A DNA stretch of 64,000 nt from Aurifilum marmelostoma (Eukaryota; Ascomycota; Sordariomycetes; Diaporthales; Cryphonectriaceae), in contig JAMXSV010000023.1 of assembly GCA_027559495.1 (NCBI GenBank), positions 496,001-560,000 of the forward strand, read 5' to 3'. A program made the position numbers and the translations under genes. The notes under the pieces were generated by a model. That model was not told the origin of the DNA and searched no databases. It worked only from the letters and a program-made list of their open reading frames with translations. Positions 30,616-44,200 of this stretch are shown piece after piece. Position 1 is the stretch's first letter. Each line of letters starts with the position of its first letter.

Positions 30616-33414
30616 TCAGAAGAAATGAGTGTAGATCTTGGAGCTCTCGTGAACCTCCATCTCCTGTTCTCACGCATACGCGGTCAGCCTCCAGCCAGAA
30701 ACACCACCAGGTCATCCGGACGCATCTTGTCGTCGGCTGCGCGCCACTTACCATCTTGAACGTGTTCAGCTCCTCCTTGATCTGCTGCGCCAGCATAGGC
30801 GTGAGGCGGTTGCAGGTTGCAATCTCGGAGCGACGGTCATATTCCTGGCCCGTCCATGTATCGTAGAACACAATCCGCGGGCTAAAGGTCGCGTTCCGCT
30901 TGCTCTGTCCCGAGGGTGTGCCCGGAGCGCTCTTGGAGTCCTGGCGGAGGCGCAGGGCTGTCATGAAGTAGTCCTCGCTGCCGATGGTGACAGTCGTCGT
31001 TTCGTTCCGCTTCTGGTTGGCATCCTCGTTCGGGGTGCTGGGGGTGCTGGAGATGGGCGAGTCCGACACGTTCGGCACCGGGGGCAGTTCGAAGGCAGAG
31101 CCTCCCTTCTCGACGGGCTTCGGAGAAGGTGTGGCGGATCCATTCGAGTCTGTAGGGAGCACGACAGGGTTAGAAAAACGGTTGCGCGCAAAAGGTGGAC
31201 ACGCCACAGTCACTCTTCTTCCACTTACGCTTCAGGATGCCCTTTCGCACGGCGGCGAGGACCTCGGCCCTCTCCCGGTCGCCACCGACGATGCTCTTCC
31301 TCGAGTTCGAATTGTCCGTCCCAGAACTGCCGACTCGCTCGGGGCTCGCCCTGCCCGCAGCGGCAGAGGCGTCGAGAGAGTTCCTCTCCAGTCGGGGATA
31401 CCCTGTGCCACCACCGTTGTCGGGGTTTGGATCGGCGTTGATGTTGACACGCTCCCGCTCGGCCTCCACAGTCACCATAGACACTGCCGCCTGGCTGGCC
31501 TCCGGGCTATCTGGCGGAGGGACCCCGATGACAGACTTGGGTCGGAAGAGACCCGCCAGGGAACGACCACCCTTTTTCATCCCGCGGCCCATCTTCCGAA
31601 TCATAATCGAGGCGGACGACGCAGTAGACGAAATAGAGATGTTGTCGGTCGAGCCGGCGAACATCCTGGAGCCGGCATAGATGTTGTGTCCGAGGCCCGC
31701 CGCCTCCTGCTGCTCGGCGATGCGGGCCTGCTCAGGGTCGAGCTCGTCGGCAGCGTCCTGCGTCTTGGCCGCCCCGGAAGACTCGCCAGCAGCCTTGGTC
31801 CCTTCCGGTGCCCCGGCCTTCTTGAACTCGGCGGCACTGCCGAATGACAGGGCCCTGCGCAGCCTCGACGTCTTGCTCTTCAGCTTGTGTCCCTTCTGGT
31901 TGAGGGCGGCCAGCTGCTTGACGGCGGGGCTCTCAAAGTTGTTGCTGCTGCTGGACGCCGCAGCCTCGGCGTAGCTAGGCTTGCTCGCCGGTGCAGGGGC
32001 TGGCCCTTTCGCGGGCTCGCTCTTCTTTGCGCCCTCGGAATCCATCGTGACCGGCTTTGACAGCGGTGACGGATTGGCGAGACGCTTGGAGGCATCGGAA
32101 GATGAGCTCCTGGGTGGGATGTTGACCAGCTTCGGGTAGTCCTGAGAGGTCTGGTCGGAAGGATTGGAGAGCTGGGCGGGGTTGCCCGTGGGATTGTGGA
32201 CATTATTGCGGTTGGCAGACTTTGGGGGTTACAGTATTGGTTAGCGCAGGTACTCTTGGAGGGCAGATCTGAGGTGCATGTCGGATCGTGATTGGACAAT
32301 CACGCAGGGGGGGGGAAGGGGGGATGGGGGAGGGGGGAGAGGGGAGAGCGGGCAAGAATCGAATGGTGCGGCTCACCGATGAGGGCCGAGAATTGCTGCT
32401 GCGGCTCGAGACCAGACTCTCAGAGCTCCCGTTTCTGGCAGAGCTGCCGCTGGGGACCAGCCTCGCCGTCCTGATCTGCGGCTCCTTGTCTGTGGTGGTG
32501 GCGTTCTTCGCAGGCGATCTATCTCCGGTGGATCTCTCCGGTTTCTTGAGATCGAGCGCGGCCAGGGACTTGGGCACCTCGGCGGCTTCCAGTGCCGGCA
32601 TGCTGCGTCGCCGGAACCTCTTGGTCTCTTCGGGCCTGACATCCAGCTGCATATCATCCACCGAGCCCGGTACCTTTGCGTAGAAGCTGGTCGGTCTGTT
32701 CGAGCTGGACGGGCTGGGCCGCCTCTCCCTGCCCATGCTCGGTGGTGGGGGCGTGTACAGGTGGGCGACCGAGGCCATGCCAGAGCCCGACGGCGCTGCT
32801 GAGCTCTGGTACTGGCCCTGCTGTGCTGCCGGGGTGGACTCCGTAGTCCGCAGGGCAGGTCGTCGGTACCGGTCCGGCTGGTTCTTGGCCGGAGAGGCTG
32901 ATGTGAACGAGGTCTGTACGGTGGAGTTGGCGAAATAGGCGGACTGAGGTCTGGGGTTGCCACTGCCCCTCCGAGCGCCGGGTGGAGGTATGGCGGAATC
33001 ATCTCGAGACCCGCCGGCCGGTATGCCGATGGGCAGGTTGGGCAGGGAGGCGTTGGTGGTATGTCGCGAGCGAGGGTAGCTACTGCTCTGGTCGAACGAC
33101 TGCACGGTGGGCACAGCCGAAGAGGACGAGGTGCGGTAGGCGGTATGGGGCTGCCACTGGCCCGCCGGGTGGAGGCTGGGTGTAGAAGTGAAGGCGTAGG
33201 GCTGAATCGGTGCAGCAGCCCCACGGTAGGTCATGGGAGCGTTGGCTCCCCCGCCAGCCATGCCGTGATAGTTATTCCTCTGCTGCTGAGAACCACCATA
33301 CTGCTGGCTCGACGGCGCTTGAGAAGGCATCATGCCCGAGCCCGAGCCAGTCCTTGTCTGGAGCATTGTGACGGTACCGGATTGTTGTGGATATGTCTGG
33401 ACCAAAGCTGCCAT
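30616..33414 (-). CDS. Bni4-like PP1 (Glc7) scaffold protein
   Basis: Four exons: complement(30616..30663, 30752..31149, 31229..32219, 32377..33414), 824 residues in whole codons. Introns are 157, 79 and 88 nt with GTGAGC/GTAAGT donors. Most of the protein is Ser/Pro/Gln-rich and disordered. The C-terminal block is decisive: FSPRIVFYDTWTGQEYDRR, then EIATCNRLTPMLAQQIKEEL, then, after the last intron, EMEVHESSKIYTHFF and stop. This is the conserved PP1-binding end of yeast Bni4 (RIVF is the RVxF motif). Bni4 tethers Glc7 and chitin synthase III to the septin ring, so a role at septa and growth sites is inferred for the filamentous orthologue. The last exon is only 48 nt and is easily missed; without it the conserved terminal HFF is lost. 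The start MAALVQTYPQQSG fits the family. Confidence 0.85.
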
Positions 33415-35050
33415 CGTCGTCGTGACCCGAGACGACCGCCTGAAAGCTCCGGAGCCCCGCGAGGAGACGGCAAGCTCGTCGGATTCGATCGACCGGTGGG
33501 AACTTCGTTCGAGGTGGACAGGTACCTGCAGGGGCTTGTAGGTTAGCAGAAGGCCTTCGTCGAGAATAGGTACACCGCAGAGTAGAGAGAGAGAGAAAGA
33601 GAGAGGGAAATGCTGGTGGGTTTACTGGCTTGCAAGGGAAGGAAAAGGCACGAATAGGGATCGAGTAGCAGTTATGGGAGACTTGCCGATTTGTTGTGAC
33701 AGGCTGTGAATAGTCGGGAACTCCCAGATGGCAAGAAGAAAAAAAAAAGAAAGGCAAGAGGTGTGTGGTGGTGCTCTCAGAAACGGATGTCGGTAGGAAA
33801 TTACAAATGATTGTCGGGGGGGTAGTTAGATGAAGGGGAAGGACGCCAGCGGCCGAAGGGATCGGGGGGTTGGTGTTTTTGTTCAGGGGCAACTCGTCAG
33901 AAGCTCACTTATCACCGTGAAATCCCTCAGAGATGACGGGTAACTCTACGAGGACAGCCTCGCGGGTTCAACACAGGCAGACTGGACAATTGGACGTGAG
34001 ATCAAGAGCCACAGCCGTACACCTGGCGAAAGAGGGAAAGAAGAGGGCTACAGCCAGGACATGAGGAGGCCCCTTCCCCCTTGAAGGTCCAGAGAAAGCT
34101 TCCTCGGGTGTGGCTTGGTATATCGAGCGGAACACGAGAATGTGAGGGATGTGGTAGGTCGTGAATTTTGTCTTTGTCTTCGTTCCGGTTGGGCGGGCTA
34201 AGGGGGCAGAGGAAATGTCTGACGCGGTACACGCTCGTTGGGAAGAGAGATGCCGAGACAAGACAAGGCACAGCTGGAGCCCAGCCAGAGGAGGGAATCG
34301 CAGCAGAGGGCTGAGGGAGGCAATGGCAGGCGATAGGGTGTTTCGAGTGCAGGGCAGAGGCGAAGGAGCTGAGAAGGATGCGACCGACGATGTTGCAAGA
34401 ACGCCCGATCAAGACGAGGAAGACAACAGACAAGAGAGGTCGAAGAGCAAAACACAGACACACACAAAAAAGAAAAGGTTGCCTCTTCGTGCGAGTCGTA
34501 CTGTTACTGGATTTTGAGACTTTCTGGAAGGTCGGGACCAGATACGAGGTGGCTCACGTCGTCTCTCGGAGGTGGGCAATCGCAGGTGGTGTGTCGTTGT
34601 TGTTGTTGTCGTTGTTGTCGTCCTTGGGTGGGTAGGTGGATGTTGTGGTGTGGTGGAGGAAAGGGTTCAACAACGAGGACGTGCCACGATCGAGGAAGAG
34701 GAGGCTCGGTAATGTACAGCAGCCAGAACCCCGACTCAGATCTCAACCAGGCAAGATCAGATCGATCAGGCCCACCGCGGCAGAGGGGGACGATAGAGCA
34801 GAAGCAGTAGCGGCGGCGTGCGGCGGCGGCAGCAAGGCAAAACAGAGGGAAGCGAAAAGAAGGGGAAAAAAAAGAAAAGAAAAGAAAGAGAGGGGGGGGG
34901 GGGGGAGGAAGAAAATCAAAGGAAGAAAAAAAAAAGAGGCGGTGATGAACGAAAGGAGGAGGAGGAGGAGGAGGATGACAAGGAAAGGGATGCGAGGCGT
35001 GAGAATTCGCTACGGGTTGTTACGAGGAGGTGGAGGGAAGTAGTAGTAGT

Positions 35051-35083
35051 AGGAGGAGGAGGAGGAGGAGGAGGAGGAGGAGG
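35051..35083. repeat. (AGG)11 microsatellite
   Basis: Eleven AGG units, preceded by (TAG)n. Confidence 0.85.
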
Positions 35084-35800
35084 GCGACACAGAAGTGCCA
35101 CTGAGAATTGACTGGAAAGACGAGGACAGGAAAAAAAGAATAAGAAAAAAAAAAAAAGGAGAAACAGACACCCACACACCATACCACCCCTCCTGCACCA
35201 CACCACGCCCTACCCTTGGGGGGGGGAGTCCTACTTTCTTAGTACACACACACTGCCCCATGCAGCCTGCAGCAGCGTGCAGTAGCATGCCTGGCCCCAT
35301 TCCACCCCCTGGACCCCCGGGCTCGCGTCTTTTCTCAGCGGGTGGCAGTAGCACCCAAAGCATTGGAGGAAGGCCAAGGGGAGCTGCGGGTGCAGACGCA
35401 GGGAACAGGGTGCCGCAGCGTGGGCTGCCTAGGCTAAGGTGGGATGGGATGAGTTCAGGGTACGTTGCGCATTCATCCATGCAGGCCAGGCACAGGTACC
35501 TGGAGCGCCCGGGGTGCTGGAAGTACTTAGTACCTACTCAACCAGTGCTCTGCCTCTGCAGGGCGGCCACGAAACGTTTACAGCAAACCACCCTCACCTC
35601 TCGCGAGAGGGGCCCCTCCCCCACAGGGCACCTACCTCCTGCTGTCCTGTCCGCTCAGCAGGACACAGGTCGTCGGCTGCTGAGGGTATAAGTACAAATG
35701 AAGTCATAGCATGATAATAATGGCAACTGGATACGTTTTATAAGTAGTAGTCCCATAGGAGGTACGACCCACGGGGTGCAGGTAAGAGTAAAGTACTCCT

Positions 35801-35819
35801 CCCCCCCCCCCCCCCCCCC
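35801..35819. repeat. poly-C run (C19)
   Basis: Nineteen consecutive C residues. Confidence 0.9.
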
Positions 35820-36479
35820 TGCACTCATCATCGTCCCATGAACCGTTACATCTGGTGTTCAATCTAGCGCGTGGATCATCACAGTAGTACCCTGAGAATT
35901 CCGCCTTCCATCCAATCTTGGTACCTTTTTCGCACAAGCTGTCTGCATGAAAGAAAGAGAGGGGAAGAGGGGAAAGAAAGTAAAAAATAAATTAAAAAAC
36001 CGAAAAGAAGTAAGAAAGAAAAAACGACAGCTCTCCCTCTGCTTTGTATCCAGTGAGTGAGCTCTCAGGCAGGAGACATTCAACTGATCCACTGGATGAT
36101 TCCATTGTATTAGGTCGGGAGGTCTCTCTGCCTTCAGTCACCACGTTAGCTTGTCGTATCCAGCCCCATGTTGACCAGGAAGGGGAAAAAAAAGGTGAGC
36201 AGGACAAGGGTAGGAGGAGGCGATATTTCGTGTACATACATAGCATCTGGGCAAAAAAAAAAAAAAAAGGATTGTTTGTTTGTTGGAGGCGAGATTGCTG
36301 GCGCCTATTGGCTGACCTGGGCCCTGGCACGAAACCCACTCGCGCTACGCCGGGGCATCGCCTGCAGGACCAGAGACGGACGGATCAACCAACTGGCGAG
36401 ATGCACCTCTCCGTGTTTAGCGGGGGCTCAAGACAAGCAACACGCTTCTCCACACCAGACATCGGTGGCTACATTGTTG

Positions 36480-36540
36480 TTGTGGTGATGGTGGTGGTGC
36501 TGGTGGTGGTGCTGGTGGTGGTGCTGGTGGTGGTGCTGGC
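36480..36540. repeat. GGT/GCT imperfect minisatellite
   Basis: Tandem 12-nt units of the form GGTGGTGGTGCT, repeated about four times. Confidence 0.8.
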
Positions 36541-36787
36541 GATGGTTGCTGTTGTTACGTCTGACGCGTATCTTGAACTTTACCATGTACTACGTAACTC
36601 TATACCGGCAGGATCTATACCGAGAGTGCGTGCATTTTTCTTTTTCCTTCCTTTAGTTCTGTGTGTAGATGTGCTTGAGGGACAGCCTCACCCACCACTA
36701 CCACCGCCCACTGGCTCTGGTACAGACATACCGAAAAAAAAAAAAAAGTACAAATTACTAGTACCTTGACGTACTTTACTCTAAGCC

Positions 36788-36901
36788 TTACCAGTAGCAC
36801 AATTTACGATTCAGCTCCTCCATGCCGACGAGCTTTAACGAGAAGTCGTTCAGGTATTCGCACGAGATTGGACGACCTCCAAGAGGGCTTGTTCCAGACA
36901 T
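36788..36901 (-). CDS. possible micro-ORF or first exon (37 codons)
   Basis: Within the gene desert a minus-strand ATG in good context (GACCATGT) opens a 37-residue frame with balanced, protein-like composition: MSGTSPLGGRPISCEYLND, then FSLKLVGMEELNRKLCYW and stop. The final TGG-TAA overlaps a GTAAGG splice-donor match, so it could equally be the first coding exon of a gene whose later exons I cannot find. I do not recognise the sequence. No downstream acceptor gives a convincing continuation. Confidence 0.22.
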   Translation of the reverse strand: MSGTSPLGGRPISCEYLNDFSLKLVGMEELNRKLCYW

Positions 36902-37548
36902 GGTCTATGTTTTAGGGCCGAGGGGGGGAAGACATTCTCTGTAGCACAGAGACGGCTTTATCATCGCGCTCCTGTTCGGTGACTGGGTGTGTGTGAGGCA
37001 CCAAAGAGAGTCAGTCAGTCTGCATTGAAGACTGAGAAGAGAGGAAAAAAGAAAAAAAAAAAAAAAAAACACAAAAAACACTCTCAATTCAGACCACGTT
37101 GCGCTTGAGGCTCAGAGCAGGCAACTTGGCACTACTTGTCACTGGGAAATCTTGTCTAAATAAACTTTCAGAGCCCTGACCCGTTTTGTTTCCGCTCGTC
37201 CACCTTAATTTTTTTTTTTTTTTGGGGGGGGGGGGTTTCTTTCCTTTTCTATTTCCCTTTTTGCTCTTTTTGTCTTCTCTTTTCTTAGGACTCTTTCTTT
37301 TTTTTTTTTTTTTTTTGCTGCATGTCTCATCATCAACAAGGCAAGGCTAGCATGCCCTCGAGCCAGCTGAGGAGGATGGAGGGTGTGGGCAGTCGGAGAG
37401 TTGCTGGGACCCTTAATCTGATCGCCGTTCCCATTCTCTCATGCTGATGGTCGCATTCCAGAGTTCCTGCATCTGCATCCTTGATGACCCATCCCTCTTT
37501 TTCTCCCCCCCTTTGCTGGGTGGGTGTGGTCTGACTGACGCTGCTCTC

Positions 37549-37579
<31 letters not shown>

Positions 37580-39913
37580 GTGTGTCTGTGTGCGTGTGTC
37601 TTTCCTCTCTTTTAGATTCGTCGCAGATTGTCTCTGCTTATATGTAAGGGTCAAATGAAACCCTCTTGTTTTTCCCTCTCTCTCTCTCTCTCTTCTCTTT
37701 TACTTGCCCTTACCTGAATATGGCACTATAGCACATTTTGTATTACCAATTTTGCTACGCGTACGGCGGCGCGGGAACCGGACCTTGACAAGTTTTGCCG
37801 AGGGATCTCGCTGTTGTGCTGGCCGGGGCCTCCCTCGTATTAATACGGCATGGGACATGCCGAGCAAGAATGCCATAGACAGGCATGACAGGGTACGTGT
37901 CATAGGAGCGCAGCAGCATCCGAAGGAGAGGGCGAAAAGAGAAAGAGAGATAGAGAGAGAGTACTTAAGAGAGCCAGAGTTAATACCCTGTCCCTCCCCC
38001 CCCGTACCCTCCCCACAGTTCAATCAGGTGGGCCATACTGGAGTGAAAAGCGGATCCAGCCCCCGGTCACTTCCAATCTCTTCTCTTCTCTCTCATCTGG
38101 CGGACCGTGGTCGGCACCACTCCACTCACTCTCTCTTCCTCTCTCTGTGTGTGTGTGTGTGTGTTAACACCAAAGGAAGCCCCTATTTTTTCTGGAGTAC
38201 TGTGTACCAAGTAGATAGTAAGTACCCGGCAGGGCGTTGCAGGCTGTGTTTGTGCTGGCCACTGGATACTGCGCCAACTGCCTGTTCTGAAGAGGGAGGA
38301 GAGGCTTTTTTTTTGTTGTCTTATAGACATGGGGGTTAAAGGGAGGAGGGGGAGGGGGGGGGGGGGGGACAGGCACTTGACCCACGATCCCACGGCAAAG
38401 CGAACGGGTCTGGCAGGAGGGACAGGTTTTCCCTCTTTTCTCTTTTTCTTTCTCGCATTGTCTCGAGACAATGACGACAGTGACGACGATGGTACCGAAG
38501 CTCACGGACCGGACAGGGCTCACGGCGGCCTGGTCATGGGGGGGGGAGGGGGTTAAGGTGGTGAGCCCATCGACAGATGAGCCCATCGACGGACTGGATG
38601 GGGAGCCCCAGCATTTCATGAGCTTTAAATTCGGTAGTCCGTTCCCCTGGGAGGTCAGTGGTACTAAGGGCCTGTGTACATTAGTATGGTACATTCGTCA
38701 GGGGGTTACGTGTTTCTCTTCCTCTGCCTGCTCTCTTCTTCTAGTCCGTGATGATGACCGTGGATCTTTTCTGCCGCCTTTCTTGATGTTCTTTCCCCCC
38801 CCCTCCACTTTATCTTTTTCCCTTTCCTTGTTGTTCCGGCCTTGAATGCCACCCCTGACATCAGGCTGAGGAAATATTACTAGTATGGTACTACTTGTAA
38901 AAGGCGGGCCGCGTCAATTCTTGGCTGGAATTGCCATGTTACCACTACGGTATAGCACGTAATGTGTGCTATGGTAAATCCCCTTCTCCCCCCCCCCCAG
39001 GGATGGGCCCATTCCAACCCGCAGCACCCCCCAGTCCCAGACGCATGGGTCATGGTCTGAGATGAATCATCTCGTTATCTCCAAGTGTGTGGACGAAACA
39101 AAAAGATACAAACCGTTTTGTTCTTGGTCTTCTCTTTCCAGAGCGAAACAGATGGACACGGTTGCAGATGAGCTGTCGTCTTCGCCGTCTTCTTGACCCT
39201 CCATAGCATTTGTTGACAAGGTACATACAAACGCAGTAACACTCAACACCGGGAAGTTTGTGAGGATCATCATCTGTCTGACTTTTCTTTTCTTTATTCG
39301 GGGTCTCACGCGGAGCCGACGTGGCAGAATGATGATGGGAGGGAGGAAGATGGGGGTTAATCATGATGTTCCAAAATTGAGATTCCATATCTAAACACTA
39401 AATCCTTCCGAGGCTGGTGCACGTCCCTTTCTTTGTCCTGTCTTTCTTAATGTTGCTCGTTCTTAGGTACTCACTCTCCCTCTCCCTCTCGTGCTATGGG
39501 ATTGTATCCCGGTCCAGGGCCATCCTGTCTAATCATCCATTTATTTTGCAGCGAGCTTCAGATATATTCCTCTCAGGACCAGGTCCCAAATCACCGAGCC
39601 AGATCAGACCATGTAAATAATGCAGAGATCCCTCCCTCCCTTCTCTCCCCTCCCCCCTTTCGTAGTGAGTACGATGTGGTCTGGCCTGTTTCCCGCTCGC
39701 CTTCCCGGGGCCCACGCAAGGCTGATTGGCGGACTGTCCTGTTCCCTGCAAAGAAGAAGCATTAATTAGCAAGAAGGTGAGGAGGGGAAAAAAGAAAAAC
39801 ACCGACATCTCTCAACACTACTAAAGGCCCCCAACAAGACAAGGCGACCGCTGTTCAGGGCCCAGCGCAGCAACGGCTTGTTGATAACGCGGGCATGGAT
39901 GCCAGGGGGATAA

Positions 39914-39941
<28 letters not shown>
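39914..39941. repeat. (CT)14 microsatellite
   Basis: About fourteen CT units within the gene desert. Confidence 0.8.
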
Positions 39942-39945
<4 letters not shown>

Positions 39946-41199
39946 TAGTGGGGGATGGTTAGGATTAACGCCTCTGGCGATCGCGGGAAGTATGAAACCT
40001 GGCGGGCGGCAAGACGGAAGGACTACTGCGCGCTGCGAGTAATTTAAGCCTGGCGCGTTGCCGGTGAGTAGAGAGGAGCAAGAGGGGGGGCGGCGGCGGT
40101 CTATGCCCTCAGCACTGCAGGCCTACCTTACCGTACGCTGTACAGTACTATCAACAACGAAAACACACCTTTTCGTTTTTGCTTCGAGTTTGTTTATTTG
40201 CTACACAGTGAATACAACAACTTCCTGTGACACAAGCCGAGCCTGGGAAGACGAGGAGACAACCTGTTATGATGCTTATCCACCACTTCTACTCACTTAC
40301 ACCGCATTAGAACCAATTTCCCATCCTCGTTCTTTTTTTTCTTTTTTTTTTTTTTTTCTTCTTTTCCTTCCTTCCCGTTCTCGGCTTGCCACGTTGGATC
40401 TGGCGAGTCTTGTTTGAACCAGCGCCTCGGAATCTCCTTATCTAGTGATCATCATGATGGCTTGAGAGGCTTGCATGAGGCGCGACCCCACGATGACCAA
40501 AACGGGGCGCCCGGTCAGTTGATTGTTTTCGACGCGGGATGGCTGGCGTCTCGTGCGGTCAGCTACCTTTTTTGCTTCTTTTTGTTCCTTTTCCCCTCTT
40601 TTGCTTTGCGCTGCTGCCAGGGTACAGCTTATGTTTTGGCACATGATGCCCATCTATCGGGAACCGGATATCCCCACAGACGCAATGGAGAGTTACTTAT
40701 GTCCTGTTTGTGTAGACAGTGATACTACTGGGCGAGGAGGGGGGGGGGGGGGCCTCAAGAGATTCGTGAGAGAGAGAGAGACATGCAGCATGTACCGCCG
40801 GAACATGACCGTACCCAGGCACAAGCTGCCTCCTGCTTCTTTCTTCTACGCGCGGCACGAGAGACCTGGGGCCTGTGACTTGAGCGCCCGCCGCAGGTGC
40901 GTATATGCAATGCACCCGCGTGGAGTAGCCCTTTTGGACACGAGACCACTCCACTCGGCACCTGCAGCTGCAAGTCCAGATTCGGCCGGCCAGCCAGCCA
41001 GCCAGCCTCCTCCTTTCTCGGGACACAAGTGCAAGGCAAGATGGGAAGAACGGGCTGCAGTGCTCGGCAAGTCTTGTCTACCTGACAACCTGGCGACGAC
41101 GCTGCTGGTGGCGCCGTGTCGACTTGAGGCAGCGTAGGCGGAGAAAGAAGGGAGGGGGGGGGGGGGGGAGACATAATTGACCGCCAAAACTTCCGAAAC

Positions 41200-41226
41200 G
41201 TCGTCGTCGTCGTCGTCGTCGTCGTC
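41200..41226. repeat. (GTC)9 microsatellite
   Basis: Nine GTC units (GAC on the other strand), preceded by a G-rich run at about 41154-41168. Confidence 0.85.
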
Positions 41227-44200
41227 AAGTGGCGCTCCTAAGGTCATGCAAGCCTCAGCTCCAGCCGCTTCCCATCACCCACCCCCCCTCCTCCATGGGT
41301 CTTGTTGATTGTGGCTTACAGACAAGAGAGACAGACATGCCCATGAGGTCTGTGCAGAGATACAGGCCGCAGTCTACAAAGGCCAAAAGGGCAAAACAAA
41401 AAGAAAAAAGAAAAGTAATCGCCTCCAGACCGCCCTGCCATGTCACCGCCGGATCAACTCGGCTGGCTATTATCCTCCGGATACCGGGAAGAGACGAGTG
41501 TACCCAGCCAGCCCGCCAGTCAGTCTCGTTTAGGTTCTGTTTTCCCGGGCAACGAGGTTACTTTCTTTTTTTTTTTCTTTTTTTTGTTTTCTCGGAAGCA
41601 ATATCCCGGCGCTTGTTCGGAGGCATGGTCCCAGACACACACGGCTCGCAGTGCCAACAACAAGTGTCCACTAAGTTTTGACGTCTTCAGAGAGGGCACG
41701 AGGGCGCATCCTGCTAGCTAACAAGCAACACAGTATGGTTTTCTCCAAAGAGACAAGTCATGTTCCTTTCCCTTTGATGATCGAGGTGTCCCCTCGCCCT
41801 GTCATCCCTCACGACGACGCTCCGGGTCCGGAACAACGCTTTGGGCACCAGATGACGACCCCTCACCACCCCCCCCACACCACATCACAGCACAACGCAC
41901 TTTCCCCTTGTCCTTTTCATTCTTCTTCTCGTCGCGAGCTGCAGAAGGGGAGGGTTACACGACCTCTCGCTTCCGCAAGCTCTGTCTCGCCCGGGAAAGG
42001 GGGGGCGGCGGCCGGTGTGGAGGGGAGTCCAGCCCCCCCCCCCCCCCTTCCTCGTCCCCTCGATGCCGGCACGGCCGACACGTACAGAAGTCTACGTCAA
42101 GTAAAGTGATGGTCTTGCACGGGCCCCTACCTGGCCTTTCGTCTTGTCCTTTTTTTTTCTTCTTCTTCGTTGAGATTCTTTGATCACGGAAGGATGGGGA
42201 GGGTGGGAGTCTCTCCAGTCTCTCGCCCAACAACAGAAGGGCCAATGGGATCAATAACCCCCCCCCAAGATACTCCTCAAGACCATCGTCGTCATTATCA
42301 CACGGCGTGGATCATCACATCATCGACACGTGTTGGATGAGATGGAGTATGACAATCCACGGCATGTGAAAGAGGGTCCGGCTGGTCAGCTTATCCATCC
42401 ATCCACCACCAACCACCACGGACACCACCACCGCCCAACATTCCGTAAACCGGACCGGGACCTCGTCGAAAGACATCTAGGTTCGTCCACTCATCTACAG
42501 GTATTCTCCCAGCAGGCTAAAAACTAGAAACCATAAGGCACAAGAAGACAAGAAGAAAAAAATAAGACTTTCGTGCCGCCCCTGCACGAGAACTGAAAAC
42601 CCTTGGCTGGGGGGGAGGGGGGGAGGGGAGAAGGGGGCGGGCTGGCCTGGGCTGGCCTGTGGATGATGGATGGATGGGAACCTTCTCATGCATATGCATG
42701 TGGTTATCCGCCGCACCTTGGTCCCCCGACAGGACACATCATGCATGCATGCATCTTGCCTCTCCCACTCGGTCAAGGCGGCGAGGTCTCCTATAGGATA
42801 TAATAACCACAAGGGCGGCGGGGGGGGGGGTGTCCAGTAATTGTGTCCCTCTCGCTAGTTTGTGCCCGACAGAAACTGTGGTTCCGCGGCACACAAAAGT
42901 ATAGCAGATGCGCTACGAGGTTGTTGGTTGGGGGGGGGGGGGGGGCTTGTTTTGTCTTGTCTTTAGTCTCGCAGCTGGAAGCTCAGTGTGTCTGTGTGTG
43001 TGCGAGGAAACAATACAGTATCTCTCTCTCGACACGCCCAGGTTACCTGCTTGCACCCCCCCCCCCCCCCATCCCCACCATCAGATCCCGTTGGGTTGTA
43101 GTCGTTGCACTATCCGGGTTTTGTGGCTGCCTGGAATTGTTTCAGAGAGTCTCTCGTTTATCTTCCTTTTGCCGTGGCCGTGCCGGCCGGATTCCCCGTC
43201 TCACGCTGTTCCGGATCCTGGGCTCATCGTACTTACACGGTACTCGAAACCTTGTATGTGTCGCGCCTCCGAGGAGGCTGTCTTTGTTACCGGGATGTGT
43301 GAGGACGGGCCTCAGCGGGGATCCGGTCAGATCGTTGAGCTGCCTGGTCGAGGGTGGTTGAGGATGCAACAAGAGGGACAACACGGACCGAGGAGAAAGA
43401 AGCAACAGGAGGTGAGTGGATGGATTGCTGCTCTGTACAATCTCGATGATACAACCCGAGCTTGTCTTGAGAGAGGAGAACTCCACATTTTGTGTGTGCT
43501 GTTCCAGACCAGTCTGTCTGTGCTGGGCTTACGAGAGAGTACGGAGCACAGGGCCCCGGGTCATGCTTCCTTGGGGATACCCTATGCTATGTAGTATGTA
43601 TCACTGCAGAATGGGATGTAAGTAGCATGTAGCAAGTACTGTACCTCGATCGCGCCAACCCAGAAATTAAAGAGACCAAAAGTATGTGGCCATAGCAATA
43701 CACCATTGTATACCGGCAGCTCTTCCGAGACCATCCATCTCGACGGCGGAGCTCGAGTTTGCCAGCAATGTGAGGTTCGAAAAGCCAGAGTGTGTCACTA
43801 TCTCCACGCTGTCAATACGAGGCAAGCCGGTATCAAACAGCCCACTGCCACTATTCTGCTGATCTCTCTGTGCTTAATGTACTTGTAAGATCTAGATAAG
43901 ATTGTGCCACACGGTAAGGAGCAGCCGGCAACGGACTCGAGAAGAGAGAAACCACAAGAAACCCTTAAAGCCGATCTTCTAGGCGGGATCATTGGTACTG
44001 TACTGGCGGGCGGGCGGGCGCTGCTGACAGGACGCCGTTACAGTGGTCCCCCTGCTGTCCAACCTACCAATGGGGAGGCAGCCCAGCAAGGTCTCCTTGT
44101 TCTTGTCCAATTAGGGGGGGTTCGGCCTGCTCAGCCTCACTAAACTGTCCGGGCTTACTCTTTGTATTCCCAGCGGTCTAGATGACGACGATTCAGTTCT

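Noticed and set aside
30984..31847. 287-codon plus-strand frame opposite the Bni4-like gene
   Set aside because: Antisense shadow. The minus-strand model ends in the diagnostic Bni4 C-terminus.
34800..35110. Lys/Glu/Gly-rich frames around the AGG tract
   Set aside because: Pure low-complexity translation of purine repeats.
43670..43880. Minus-strand open stretch reading GLFDTGLPRIDSVEIV
   Set aside because: About 69 codons with a plausible look but no ATG, no splice signals and no recognised family. Consistent with chance in a 10-kb desert.
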